A stretch of 64,000 bases of DNA from BOG-908 sp963850605 (GCA_963850605.1 CAWKLX010000005.1:1-64000), one strand, 5' to 3'; positions 44,063 to 54,326 are shown, numbered from the stretch's first letter. A program made the numbers and translations. Notes: generated from the sequence alone by a model not told the origin.

Positions 44063-45163
44063 CTACTTCGTTTGAAACAGCGGCGACATCGTCATCACCT
44101 CCGCCGCGTGCCGCAGGTGGGTGTCAATACCGAACGCGTCCTCCACCGTGCGCAGCAGCGAATAGTGGTTATATGGCGTAGGATCCTGCAGCCCGCGCGG
44201 CCCGTGGTTGGCGATGACGATGGTGGCAATGCGGCCGCCGCCGAAATTGGCCAGGCTGCCGGGTTCGTACGCGCAGCAGCCGGTGGGATCGCCGGGGTAG
44301 ATGTGGTGGCTGGCTTCGTCGAAGGTGATGACGACGGCCGTGTTGCCCTGGGTCCAGACGGGGCTGTGCAGGATGCGGTCCACAAGTGCCCCGGCGTAGG
44401 CGTCACCACGAGCGATGCGGCCCTGCTCGTTCTCCTTTGTGCAATCTGCTGGCACGTTTTCACCTTTCACGCCGTGCATTTCGTTGCATTGGTTGGGCAC
44501 GATATGGGCGAAGTTGGGCATGCTGCCGGAGGCGAGGTCGGCGTCGAGCTGGTGGAAGTCGACGATGTGCCGCGCGCGTTGCGGGTCGGACTGGCCGGAG
44601 GCAAACGCGTTGAAGCCGTTATGCTTGGAGGCGTAGAGGGCGATCGGCATGTGCGCCGGGTTGCCCGCCAGCGGCCATACGACGTCTTTGGCGCCGGGCG
44701 CGGGCAGGCTTTCGTAATAGCCTTTCCAGGTCAGGTTTTTCGCCGTCAGCTGGTCGGCCAGGCTGGGTTGCGTAATCGTGTGATCGACGAAGCCCGGCGT
44801 GTCGGAATCCTTGCAGACGGCGTCGTGCTGGTGCGGCTTGCAGAAATACGCGTCGTCATCGTGAATACCGAACGTATCGCCGCCGAGCATGGCGACGTAG
44901 TTGCCTTCGCTCGGATGGACGACGCCGTAGTATTGCGTGGCCAGGCCGTACTGGTGGGCCAGCGCGGTCAGACGCGGCGTGAACGGTTTTTCGACGATAT
45001 CGGCCAGGCCCTGGTTTTCCTCCACGATAACGAAAATGTGGTCGTAACGCGGCATTGGCGGACGAGCGGGTGAGTCGGCTGCATGGGCGAGCGGCGCTGC
45101 AAAGGTCGCGAGAACAAAGAGCTTAGTAGGTGACACGGATACCGCCTTGCACGTCGATGCCAT
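44063..45163 (-). CDS. Periplasmic phosphoesterase (PF04185-like acid phosphatase)
   Basis: This is a 366-residue protein with a signal peptide (VSPTKLFVLATFAAPLAHA; GTG 45139 is an alternative start). The phosphoesterase/phospholipase C motif is HIFVIVEENQ, with EGNYVAMLGG, MPNFAHIVPNQCNEMHG and VVITFDEASHHI. These are metal-dependent phosphate-releasing enzymes. It overlaps the receptor gene's end by about 40 bases, so it is coupled to it. Together they suggest uptake of a phosphorylated compound followed by periplasmic dephosphorylation. Cysteines (YFCKPHQHDAVCKD, CCAYEPG) could form disulfides. Confidence 0.85.
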   Translation of the reverse strand: MASTCKAVSVSPTKLFVLATFAAPLAHAADSPARPPMPRYDHIFVIVEENQGLADIVEKPFTPRLTALAHQYGLATQYYGVVHPSEGNYVAMLGGDTFGIHDDDAYFCKPHQHDAVCKDSDTPGFVDHTITQPSLADQLTAKNLTWKGYYESLPAPGAKDVVWPLAGNPAHMPIALYASKHNGFNAFASGQSDPQRARHIVDFHQLDADLASGSMPNFAHIVPNQCNEMHGVKGENVPADCTKENEQGRIARGDAYAGALVDRILHSPVWTQGNTAVVITFDEASHHIYPGDPTGCCAYEPGSLANFGGGRIATIVIANHGPRGLQDPTPYNHYSLLRTVEDAFGIDTHLRHAAEVMTMSPLFQTK

Positions 45164-47846
45164 AAAACTCCCGCTGGATGGGGCGGGAAGTTGAGGCCGT
45201 CTCAGTGTATTTCAGAGTCTGGTCTGTCAAGTTGTGCGAGTCGAAATAGAGCTGGATGTTCCTTGTCACTTGGTAGGCGGTGCCCAGGTCCAGGCGGAAG
45301 CGCTGTTGGACATAGACGTCGGTCTGCTTGGAGCCGCCCAGCGAGTAGAGGTCCTTCGAGACGTAGTTGGCGGCGAGCCGGAAGGTGATCGGGTCTTTTT
45401 CGTAAAACACGGATGCGTTGAAGTTCCACGGCGACGTTTGCGGCTGCTGCAGCGTCTCGGCCACGCCATTGCGAATGATCTGGGCGGAAGATTGATTGTA
45501 GGTGAAGTTGCTGTCAATGCCGAAGCCATCGAGAGGGGAGGGCAGGAATAGGAACTGCTGCGTATATTCGGCCTCTAAGCCATATACGCGCGAAGAGCCG
45601 GAGTTCTGGTAGGTCGTGACAGGCACGACGGTGCCGATCAGCGAGGCGGGAATACCGAGGGCTGCGCCGACACCCACCGGTAGGGCGGCGCTGCCATACA
45701 CGGCATTAAGTGTATTCTGAAAAATAAATGTATTGAATTCCTTGTCAAATCCGCCAGCTGAAATTTTGCCACCGCGCGGCAGGTAGTATTCCCAGAACAA
45801 GTCGAACGCGTCGGCATATTCGGGGCTGAGGTTCGGGTTTCCGATATTCACGCTTGGCCCGGCCGCGTTGAAACTAGCCCCCGGCGAGATCTGTTGGAAC
45901 CCGGGTCGGCCAATGGCGGTGGAATATACCGCGCGCACGTCCATTGCCGGCGTCACATCGTACTTCAGCTGGACGCTCGGGAAATAACTGCTGTAGGCGT
46001 GAGAAAAACTGACGAAATTCGTTTGGCCGGGCGCTTGCTCATACACGCCGAACGTCGACTCCAACCGCATACCGAGGAGCCAACTGAGCTTGCCGCGCGA
46101 ACCCTGATATTGGGCGTAACCGGCATACACATTTTCGGTGTCATGCTGGAAAGCCGTGGGGTCGTAGCCGGTGCCTTGCGTTCCCACAAAACGATTGACG
46201 GAGGCGGCGTTGATCGACGGGCCGATATTGTAGAAGCCGTTGTAGAACACCAATGACGGACCACTGGTGTAATCGGCCAGCGTGCCGGGCAGGTTCACGG
46301 TGGGACTGTTGGAGTTCTGCACGATGCGGTCGCGCAGGCGGATCACCGCGCCGAATTTCACCTGGTCGTCCGCTGTCAGTAACTGGAATGGAATGGTGAC
46401 GTTGGCAGCACCGCTGTATTCGCGGTCGCGAGCGCTGCTGGGTGAGTCGGAGTTGGTGCCGCCGCTGTAGATCGACTGGTTCAGCAAGTTCGTGCCGTCC
46501 AGCGTCTGATATTGAAAGTGAGCCGAGTTGCTAAGATTGTTGTAGGCAACGGGGATGAGGCCGGTCGCAAAGCGAGCGCCGTAAGCGGTAGGAAACTTGT
46601 CGGTTCCTTCTGAATATGCGCCATGGTAGTCGATCTTGATGCTATCGTAGAGCACATCGCGCCCACCCACCTCGAGGATCTGGTTTCGAAGTTCCTCCTC
46701 CGTGTCGGTGTTCGTCCGGGACGCGACTGCGCCGAACGTTGTCTGCACGCCATTGACAAGAACGGTCCCCACGGGCGCCTGGAACGTATGGTGTGTCGGG
46801 TCACCCGCATAGAAATACGGCGCACCGAGATTGTAAGCGGAGTCCAGCCCGCTGAAATTCAGAAAGTCTTTCTCCGCATGCTCATTATATCCGGCAATGG
46901 CATAGCGGATGAAAAAATGGTCCGTGTCATTGGGATCGAAGTCGAACTCGCCGCCATGGTCGAAACGCCGCCGGTTATAGAGATAGTGGCGCAGGTTGAT
47001 ACCCGATAGCAGCTTGTCCGGTGCAGCCGGCTGGTTATCCGAATAACTCGGCTCGAAATCATCCACGCCGCGATAATCATTGTGCTGCGACGTTGTGAGC
47101 AGGAAGGTGAACGGCTTTGGGTTCGACAAAAATCCGCTGCCGGAGACCGGATGGTCGAACGGACCCTGGCCGGTCTGGATGCCGAAGCTGGCACTGGCGG
47201 TGATGCCGTAATCGAGGATCTGCGTATCGCGCAGCGTCTCCAAACCCAGCCCGGCGGTCGCCGACAGATATGGCTGGCCGTCCGGCTTGGGGCGGCGGGG
47301 CAGCAGGTTGACCAGCCCGCCCAAACCCTCGGCATCATCTTCCGGCCGCAGCGTTTCGCTCACCTCGATGCCGCCGACCAGGCCGGCGGGCAGCACGTCG
47401 TAGGCGACAGCGCGGCCGCCGCCGGTCGGCGACGACAGGTTGCTGGGCAGGATGCGCACGCCGTCGAATGTCGTGGCGTTCAGGTCGGCGTCCAGGCCGC
47501 GAATGTCGATGAACCGTCCTTCGCCGGAATCGGTCTCCAGCGAGATGCCTGGCAGCCGGGAGAGCGCCTGCGCGATGCTGACATCGGGCAGTTTCTCTAT
47601 CTCGCTTTGCGGCTGCACGATGATCTTGTTGATCGCGCGGTGCTCGGCCGCCTTGGCCTGCGCGCGCGTGCCGGTTCCGCTGGGTTTCACGTTCAGGCCG
47701 CCAGACTGCGTGTCGTCCTCGCCCCGCGCCGTGACGCGGCCGATATCGGTGGGGGCGCCGGCGTCTGGCTGAGCTATCGCCGGGCTCACCGCCGCCAACA
47801 GCCAAACCGCAACACCGCCGCGCAGACATGCCCGATGGTTCATCAC
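45123..47846 (-). CDS. TonB-dependent outer-membrane receptor
   Basis: This is a 907-residue receptor with a signal peptide (cleavage after AIAQ). The plug domain has IEKLPDVSIAQALSRLPGIS and FIDIRGLDADLNATTFDGVRI. The barrel ends in QREFYGIDVQGGIRVTY with the C-terminal aromatic residue needed for insertion. It belongs to the Caulobacter/Xanthomonas-type TonB-dependent receptor group, whose members take up carbohydrates or phosphorylated compounds. It heads the operon with its own energising complex. A Pho-box-like site lies 52 bases upstream of the ATG. Confidence 0.92.
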   Translation of the reverse strand: MMNHRACLRGGVAVWLLAAVSPAIAQPDAGAPTDIGRVTARGEDDTQSGGLNVKPSGTGTRAQAKAAEHRAINKIIVQPQSEIEKLPDVSIAQALSRLPGISLETDSGEGRFIDIRGLDADLNATTFDGVRILPSNLSSPTGGGRAVAYDVLPAGLVGGIEVSETLRPEDDAEGLGGLVNLLPRRPKPDGQPYLSATAGLGLETLRDTQILDYGITASASFGIQTGQGPFDHPVSGSGFLSNPKPFTFLLTTSQHNDYRGVDDFEPSYSDNQPAAPDKLLSGINLRHYLYNRRRFDHGGEFDFDPNDTDHFFIRYAIAGYNEHAEKDFLNFSGLDSAYNLGAPYFYAGDPTHHTFQAPVGTVLVNGVQTTFGAVASRTNTDTEEELRNQILEVGGRDVLYDSIKIDYHGAYSEGTDKFPTAYGARFATGLIPVAYNNLSNSAHFQYQTLDGTNLLNQSIYSGGTNSDSPSSARDREYSGAANVTIPFQLLTADDQVKFGAVIRLRDRIVQNSNSPTVNLPGTLADYTSGPSLVFYNGFYNIGPSINAASVNRFVGTQGTGYDPTAFQHDTENVYAGYAQYQGSRGKLSWLLGMRLESTFGVYEQAPGQTNFVSFSHAYSSYFPSVQLKYDVTPAMDVRAVYSTAIGRPGFQQISPGASFNAAGPSVNIGNPNLSPEYADAFDLFWEYYLPRGGKISAGGFDKEFNTFIFQNTLNAVYGSAALPVGVGAALGIPASLIGTVVPVTTYQNSGSSRVYGLEAEYTQQFLFLPSPLDGFGIDSNFTYNQSSAQIIRNGVAETLQQPQTSPWNFNASVFYEKDPITFRLAANYVSKDLYSLGGSKQTDVYVQQRFRLDLGTAYQVTRNIQLYFDSHNLTDQTLKYTETASTSRPIQREFYGIDVQGGIRVTY

Positions 47847-47896
47847 AGCACTCCCCGAAAACTGGGTTGCGCTCTAATTTGGCAACGTTACAACCG

Positions 47897-47915
47897 AACG
47901 TCAGAAAGATGACGG
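47897..47915 (-). promoter_or_regulatory. Pho-box-like site (PhoB) upstream of the TonB receptor operon
   Basis: Read leftward, CCGTCATCTTTCTGACGTT has two halves spaced 11 bases start to start: CCGTCAT (6 of 7 match CTGTCAT) and CTGACGT (5 of 7). It lies 52 bases before the receptor ATG in the right orientation. The PhoB consensus is established knowledge; this site is a prediction. Confidence 0.4.
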
Positions 47916-48354
47916 TTCTGGGTCTGTGGTGAGGCAGCCACAAGGCCAGTTGAAGTGTGGGCCCTGGCGTTCATTTTAGCGGGAAATGACCGGCGGCCTG
48001 ATGCGCGCCACGGTTGGGATGCGCGCCGGCCGCTCCGTCCGACGACGCGGGTGCATACGGGGCAGCGCCGGCGAAAGCGGACGCGGAACAAGCGCCTGTC
48101 GAAGGCCAGACCGTCCGCGCAGCCGACGCGGCCGCGTGGTGGCGAGTAACTGCCAGATCTCGGTGACGAGTTGATCACCCGATCGATCGTGCCCGGCGCC
48201 TGGTGGGCGGCCAGGTCCAGCATGCCGCCGCGTTACGGATCGCCGGCGCTGTCGCGACCAAGTCAAACCGCAACGGCCGCCAGGGCCAGCGAGCGCGTGC
48301 GAAACCTTGGGCGCGGTTGCGGGGTTGGACTGAAAGGAGTACCGCCCGCCCGTC
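47916..48354. other. Intergenic region without a recognisable gene
   Basis: About 440 bases between the receptor promoter region and wzm. Only GC-rich frames that mirror each other are open; none has a ribosome-binding site or family pattern. A purine-rich AAAGGAG at 48332-48338 lies about 17 bases before the wzm ATG, rather far for a standard ribosome-binding site. No repeat copy is seen. Confidence 0.6.
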
Positions 48355-49218
48355 ATGGACGCCATTTCCGAGCACATGCTGCCCAGGCTGGGCCTGGCCA
48401 CCCTGGATATCGGCTCCGAGGTCACGCGAGCGCAGCGTCACCGCATGGCCTGGGCCGACATCGCCGACGGTGTCCGGCTGTGGCGGCTGGGCGCGACCTT
48501 GGGGTGGCTGGACATCAAGCTGAAATACCGCGGCTCACTGCTGGGCCCGTTCTGGCTGACCATCTCAACCGCCATCATGGTCGGCGCCATGGGCGGGCTG
48601 TACAGCGTGCTGTTCCATATGGACCTGCACACCTACTTGCCTTTCCTGGCGCTGTCCCTGGTGATGTGGAATTCCATGGGCGGGCTGGTCGGCGACGCCT
48701 GCTTCACCTTCACCCAGGCCGAGGGCACCATCCGGTCCGTGCGCATGCCGTATTTCGTGCACGCCATGCGGGTGGTCGTGCGCACGGCGATTTCGCTGCT
48801 GCACAATGTCCCGGTGATTGTCGGCGTGTTCATCATCTTCGGCATCTGGCCGGGCCTGGTCGCGACGCAGAGCCTGGCCGGCCTGGGGCTGTGGATGTGC
48901 GACGCCGTGGCCGCCTGCTTCCTGCTCGGCGCACTTTGCGCACGGTTCCGTGACATACCGCCCATCGTCGGCAGCGTGATGCAGATCGCCTTCTTCGTCA
49001 CCCCCATCGTGTGGCGGCCGGAGCAGTTGGGCGCGGCCGGCTGGTGGCTGCCGCTGAACCCGTTCGACGCGCTGCTGGAGGTGGTGCGCGCCCCGCTGCT
49101 GGGGCACCCAGCCTCCTTGCAGGTGTGGGAACTGGCGCTGGCCGACAGTGCCGCGTTCTGCGGCCTCGCCTGGCTGATATTCGCGCATGTGCGCGCCCGC
49201 ATCGCCTACTGGATGTAG
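48355..49218 (+). CDS. ABC-2 type polysaccharide exporter permease (Wzm-like)
   Basis: This is a 287-residue membrane protein with six hydrophobic helices. The pattern LDIKLKYRGSLLGPFWLTIS at the N-terminus and RFRDIPPIVGSVMQIAFFVTPIVW is characteristic of Wzm/ABC-2 permeases for O-antigen or capsule export. It is 6 bases from the ATPase gene. An exporter in the same window as a glycan cassette suggests that the product of 26-35 kb could be exported this way, but distance (14 kb) makes this only a suggestion. Confidence 0.9.
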   Translation: MDAISEHMLPRLGLATLDIGSEVTRAQRHRMAWADIADGVRLWRLGATLGWLDIKLKYRGSLLGPFWLTISTAIMVGAMGGLYSVLFHMDLHTYLPFLALSLVMWNSMGGLVGDACFTFTQAEGTIRSVRMPYFVHAMRVVVRTAISLLHNVPVIVGVFIIFGIWPGLVATQSLAGLGLWMCDAVAACFLLGALCARFRDIPPIVGSVMQIAFFVTPIVWRPEQLGAAGWWLPLNPFDALLEVVRAPLLGHPASLQVWELALADSAAFCGLAWLIFAHVRARIAYWM

Positions 49219-49224
49219 CCCTCG

Positions 49225-50052
<828 letters not shown>

Positions 50053-50135
50053 CGCCGCGAGGCCGTTTGCCCATACACGGCGCTTCCCGGTGGAGCGATG
50101 GCTCCGCCGCGCACCGTGTTTCGAGGTTTTGAACA

Positions 50136-50441
50136 ATGTCGCGCCGCTGTCAGATGACGGGCAAAGGTGTGCTGAGCGGTAACAACGTCAGCCACGCCAA
50201 TAACAAGACCCGCCGCCGCTACCTGCCGAACCTGCAGGAAACCTCGCTGCTGTCGGACGCGCTGGGCACCCAGGTGAGCGTGCGGGTCAGCACGCGCGCG
50301 CTGCGCACGATCGAGCATAATGGCGGGCTGGATGCGTTCCTGACCACCACGCCCAATCGCGACCTGCCGGAAGCGGCCCAGGCAATCAAGCGCCGCATCC
50401 TGCGCGCCACGGCCAAGCGCGCCGCCGCCGCCGCGCTCTGA
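50136..50441 (+). CDS. rpmB: 50S ribosomal protein L28
   Basis: This is a 101-residue protein: MSRRCQMTGKGVLSGNNVSH, NNKTRRRYLPNLQE, then RVSTRALRTIEHNGGLDAFL. The family motifs are clear. CxxC zinc pairs are not present, so it is the zinc-independent type. It has its own 83-base upstream region after the wzt-like gene and is followed by the kinase-like gene. Confidence 0.96.
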   Translation: MSRRCQMTGKGVLSGNNVSHANNKTRRRYLPNLQETSLLSDALGTQVSVRVSTRALRTIEHNGGLDAFLTTTPNRDLPEAAQAIKRRILRATAKRAAAAAL

Positions 50442-50508
50442 CGGTCCGCGACCCTACTGGGTCGCGCCGTTAACCGTTTGCTGTCTCCCCCGTGGTTCAC
50501 TGGTCCGC

Positions 50509-51288
50509 ATGGGGTCTTTGGAGTGGAGCGCCGCGCTGCTCTGCCTGGCTGCCGCGGCGTCCGCGGCCTGGGTGCTGGAACATGTGCGTCTGGTCCGCGC
50601 CCTGCGCCAGGCGGACGCGGCTTTCGCCATGCAGGACGGCACAGTGCGGCTGTTGCGCCTGTCGGCCGGTGACCAGCGCAATGTCGCCTTGACCCTGTTC
50701 GGGCACGCCCAGGCCGCCAGCCCGCCCGATCAGGCGCTCATCGCCCTGGCCCGACGCCTGCTCGACATGTCTGCGAATTTGGCCGCACAGACCGAGGCGC
50801 CGGACATCCGGCGCATCCTGGCCGAGGAGGATACGGCGCTGACCCCCGCGCTGGAATTTGCCGTCGCGCAGGTGGCCGCCCATCTTGGCCCCAGCCGCCG
50901 CGCCTGGCGCGTCGATCCGACGCTGCACGCCATCCGCCTGCTGGCCGACCGTCGCGCGCTCAACCAAGTGCTGGTCCACGTGCTGTTCGCCGCCGCCGCC
51001 AGCACCCGCGACGGAGACTGGATCGAACTCTCGGCCGAGCCCGGCGCCGCCGAATGGTCGCTGACCGTGCAGGATGAAGGGATAGGAATTCCCGTGGCCG
51101 AGGGCGACCGCCATCCTGAGGAAAGCCGCGGCATCGGCCTCCGCCTCACTCTAGCCCGCAGCCTGATGCAGGCGCATGGCGGCAGCCTGATCGTCACGTC
51201 CACCGAAGGCGTCGGCACAAGGGTGCGGCTGGGCTTCCCGAACGCGCGCGTTCGGGCGACGAGCGAGAGGGAGGCGGCATTTTCCTAA
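50509..51288 (+). CDS. Histidine-kinase-like ATPase protein without a clear phospho-acceptor box
   Basis: This is a 259-residue protein with an N-terminal membrane helix (residues about 4-22). The C-terminal HATPase_c domain has DEGIGIPV (G1) and ESRGIGLRLTLARSLMQAHGG (G2). In the N-box, the usual asparagine in HNLLxNA is replaced (ALNQVLVHVLFAAA), and no H-x-[DE]-[LI]-[RK] DHp motif is evident; FGHAQAASPPDQ near residue 63 has a histidine but not the surrounding pattern. It may be a degenerate or atypical kinase. Its stop TAA directly abuts a dispersed repeat. Confidence 0.6.
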   Translation: MGSLEWSAALLCLAAAASAAWVLEHVRLVRALRQADAAFAMQDGTVRLLRLSAGDQRNVALTLFGHAQAASPPDQALIALARRLLDMSANLAAQTEAPDIRRILAEEDTALTPALEFAVAQVAAHLGPSRRAWRVDPTLHAIRLLADRRALNQVLVHVLFAAAASTRDGDWIELSAEPGAAEWSLTVQDEGIGIPVAEGDRHPEESRGIGLRLTLARSLMQAHGGSLIVTSTEGVGTRVRLGFPNARVRATSEREAAFS

Positions 51289-51389
51289 AGCATGATCCGT
51301 CTGCATTGGCTCACGGACCAAGCTGTGGCTTATTGTTTTGGCCAGAGTCTTTCTCCGACCAAGCGGTTCCGTTCGATCGGATAATGCTC
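51289..51389 (+). repeat. 100-bp stop-codon-abutting repeat, copy 2
   Basis: It starts immediately after the TAA of the kinase-like gene: AGCATGATCCGTCTGCA, TCACGGACCAAGCT, CTTAT, TTTTGGC, ACCAAGCGGTTCCGTTCG, ATAATGCTC. The start and end form an imperfect inverted pair (AGCATgATCCG / CGGATaATGCT). Copy 1 is 29366-29467, in the opposite strand. Confidence 0.8.
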
Positions 51390-51510
51390 GAGCAGAATGG
51401 CGCCCGTCGTGCATCGGAAAGGGGCGAGAGCACCGCATGCCGGTCACACGCCGCATCGCCTGGATCAGAACGGGCGTTCCCGTCCCACCTCCCCCGGCCA
51501 TCGCAGCTCC

Positions 51511-52104
51511 TCAAACCGCCGGAAACACTCCCTCAAACGCGAAACTGCCGATGGGATTGCGTCCGTTGGGCTGCTCCATTGCCTGGAACGTCTCCGGCAG
51601 AATGGCCCTGTCCCCACGCTTGCCGATGGCGATCGCTGCCTCCACTCGATATTCGTCGGGAATATTCAGTTCGGTCGCGGCCCGCTTCATATCGAACCCT
51701 ACCATGCCGTGCGCATGCCACCCCAACGCCGTCGCCTGCAACGCCAAGTTCTGCCACGCGGCCCCGGCATCGTACGAATGGCTGTAGCTCTCCATCTCCT
51801 CTCCCCGCGGCGCCATCGTGAGCTTGGAAGCCATCACGATCAGCACCGCCGCATTTTTCGCCCAGCCCGGGTTACCGCCCATCAGCAAGCCGAACAGCTT
51901 CTCCCACCCCGGCGTGTCGCGATGTGCATACACAAACCGCCAGGGCTGCGAGTTGTAGCTGCTGGGTGCCCAGCGCGCCGCCTCAAAGATCGTCATCAGC
52001 GTCGCCTCGTCCATCGGCTGCCCGGTGAAGGCGCGCGGCGACCAGCGCTCCAGAAACAGGGGCAGGATGGGATGGTCGGCAGTGCGGCCCTCAAAACTAG
52101 TCAT
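51511..52104 (-). CDS. Nitroreductase-family FMN oxidoreductase
   Basis: This is a 197-residue protein starting at ATG 52104 (MTSFEGRTADHPILPLFLER). RWSPRAFTG and FEAARWAPSSYNSQPWRFVY are the FMN-binding and dimer motifs of the nitroreductase family, and the C-terminal QPNGRNPIGSFAFEG is also typical. The enzyme would use NAD(P)H to reduce nitro or quinone compounds. It converges with the kinase-like gene and diverges from nrdA across about 158 bases. Confidence 0.92.
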   Translation of the reverse strand: MTSFEGRTADHPILPLFLERWSPRAFTGQPMDEATLMTIFEAARWAPSSYNSQPWRFVYAHRDTPGWEKLFGLLMGGNPGWAKNAAVLIVMASKLTMAPRGEEMESYSHSYDAGAAWQNLALQATALGWHAHGMVGFDMKRAATELNIPDEYRVEAAIAIGKRGDRAILPETFQAMEQPNGRNPIGSFAFEGVFPAV

Positions 52105-52262
52105 CCATCGTCCTCGGTGCTGCGTGGCCGGGCGTGGTATCACGGGATCACCGCGACGTAAAAAGCACGGCCTGCCTCGCGCATCTTGTGCGGCGCGGGC
52201 CGGGAATGCCTACATATAGCACAAGCCGTATGGCCGGCGAGTCGGATGGGACAGGGTAGAGC

Positions 52263-54146
52263 ATGGACGGTATGGTCGGTCGCGACATGGAATTGGCTCT
52301 GCTCGACGGGGTCGTGCAGATGCGTGGCCGCCACCAGGTCCGTGTGGACCGCACGCGCGACTCCCTCCTCACCGATTTCGGCCGCGCCACGCTGGACGAC
52401 CGCTATCTGCTGCCCGGCGAAAGCTACCAGGACCTGTTCGCCCGCGTCGCCAGCTACTACGGCGACGACCAGGCCCACGCCCAGCGCCTTTACGACTACA
52501 TCAGCCGGCTATGGCTTATGCCGGCCACCCCGGTGCTGTCCAACGGGGGTACCGAGCGCGGCTTGCCGATTTCCTGTTTCCTCAACGAGGCCTCCGACAG
52601 CCTGGACGGCATCGTCGGCCTGTGGAACGAGAACGTCTGGCTGGCCAGCAAGGGCGGCGGCATAGGCAGCTATTGGGGCAATTTGCGCTCTATCGGCGAG
52701 AAGGTCGGCCAGAACGGCAAGACCAGCGGTGTCATCCCGTTCATCCGCGTGATGGATTCGCTGACGCTGGCCATCAGCCAGGGCTCGCTCAGGCGCGGCT
52801 CGGCGGCGGTGTACCTGCCCGTCTGCCACCCGGAAATCGAAGAGTTCATCGAGATCAGGCGCCCCACCGGCGGGGACCCCAACCGCAAGGCGCCCAATCT
52901 GCACCACGGCATTCTCGTCCCCGATGATTTCATGCGCGCGGTCGAGACAGATGGCATGTGGTCGTTACGCTCACCAAAGGACCAGTCGATCGTCCGGCAG
53001 ATCTCCGCCCGCTCGCTATGGATACGTATCCTGATCGCGCGCGTGGAGACGGGCGAGCCTTACCTCGTCTTCTCCGATCACGTGAACAACGCCCGCCCCG
53101 ACCATCACAAGTTCGCGGGGCTGGAGGTCAAGACGTCGAATTTGTGCAGCGAGATCACGTTGCCCACCGGACTCGACCAGTACGGCAAACAGCGTACGGC
53201 AGTGTGCTGCCTCTCCTCGGTCAACCTGGAGACTTGGTTCGACTGGAAGGACCACCCGCTGTTCATCGAGGACACGATGCGTTTCCTCGACAACGTGCTG
53301 GAGGATTTCATCAAGCGCGCCCCCTCCGACATGGAGCGCGCTAAATATGCGGCTTCCCGCGAACGCTCGGTCGGCTTGGGCGTCATGGGCTTCCACTCGT
53401 TTCTGCAATCGCAGAATGTGCCGTTCGAAAGCGTCATTGCCAAAGTCTGGAACACGCGAATGCACAGGTATATCCGCGAACAGGCCGACGCTGCCTCCCG
53501 CCTGCTCGCCGAAGAACGCGGCGCGTGCCCCGATGCGGCGGATTACGGCGTAATGGAGAGGTTTTCCAACAAGATGGCGATAGCCCCCACCGCCAGCATA
53601 TCGGTCATTGCGGGTAACGCTTCACCGGGCATTGAGCCGATCGCCGCCAATGTTTTTTTACAGAAAACCCTGTCCGGTAGTTTCACTGTGCGCAACCGTC
53701 ATCTGCAACAGCTGCTGGAAGCGCGCGGGATGGATAATGAGGATGTGTGGTCGTCCATTACCTTGCGCTCCGGCAGCGTGCAGCATCTCGATTTTCTGAC
53801 CGAGCAGGAGCGTGCCGTGTACAAGACTGCGTTCGAGCTCGACCAACGCTGGATCATCGAGCACGCCGCCGACCGCACGCCCTTCGTATGCCAGAGCCAA
53901 TCGGTAAACGTGTTCTTGCCGGCGAACGTGCACAAGCGCGACCTCCATGAAATTCATATGCTGGCCTGGAAGCGCGGATTGAAGTCGCTGTATTACTGTC
54001 GGTCGTTGTCCATTCAGCGCGCAGACACGGTCAGCGACATGCCGAAAAGCTCGCTGATCGACATGGGGCCGGCAAATGACGTGCTGCCATTGCCGGTCGC
54101 GACGGCGCCGGCGGCCAATTACGAGGAGTGTTTGAGCTGCCAGTAG
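52263..54146 (+). CDS. nrdA: Ribonucleoside-diphosphate reductase, alpha subunit (class I)
   Basis: This is a 627-residue catalytic subunit. The active-site region has PATPVLSNGGTERGLPISCF, SNLCSEITLPT and VCCLSSVNLE. The end has YEECLSCQ, giving the C-terminal CxxC pair that reduces the active site. It is shorter than E. coli NrdA because there is no N-terminal ATP-cone allosteric domain. No nrdB (small subunit) follows; the next gene is on the opposite strand, so the partner is elsewhere or in a different arrangement. GTG and TTG alternatives exist, but ATG 52263 follows GGGACAGGGTAG. Confidence 0.94.
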   Translation: MDGMVGRDMELALLDGVVQMRGRHQVRVDRTRDSLLTDFGRATLDDRYLLPGESYQDLFARVASYYGDDQAHAQRLYDYISRLWLMPATPVLSNGGTERGLPISCFLNEASDSLDGIVGLWNENVWLASKGGGIGSYWGNLRSIGEKVGQNGKTSGVIPFIRVMDSLTLAISQGSLRRGSAAVYLPVCHPEIEEFIEIRRPTGGDPNRKAPNLHHGILVPDDFMRAVETDGMWSLRSPKDQSIVRQISARSLWIRILIARVETGEPYLVFSDHVNNARPDHHKFAGLEVKTSNLCSEITLPTGLDQYGKQRTAVCCLSSVNLETWFDWKDHPLFIEDTMRFLDNVLEDFIKRAPSDMERAKYAASRERSVGLGVMGFHSFLQSQNVPFESVIAKVWNTRMHRYIREQADAASRLLAEERGACPDAADYGVMERFSNKMAIAPTASISVIAGNASPGIEPIAANVFLQKTLSGSFTVRNRHLQQLLEARGMDNEDVWSSITLRSGSVQHLDFLTEQERAVYKTAFELDQRWIIEHAADRTPFVCQSQSVNVFLPANVHKRDLHEIHMLAWKRGLKSLYYCRSLSIQRADTVSDMPKSSLIDMGPANDVLPLPVATAPAANYEECLSCQ

Positions 54147-54326
54147 CGTGGCCGGACACCCCCGCTCAATAGCTGGACACGTCGTGGTTCGGCTAACGTC
54201 TGCCAGACTTTCTGTCGTCGTGGCGCGGTAGTCGCTGGAGCGGGAGGGACGCCGTTTTGCCGGCGAGCGCTAGTATCGTGCACGGCAGTTCACCTCGGTG
54301 AGACCGCGAACCATCCGGCGCGCAAG

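Noticed and set aside
47976..48425. 149-residue minus-strand frame upstream of wzm
   Set aside because: It overlaps the real wzm start in antisense, has no family pattern, and has the composition of a shadow frame.
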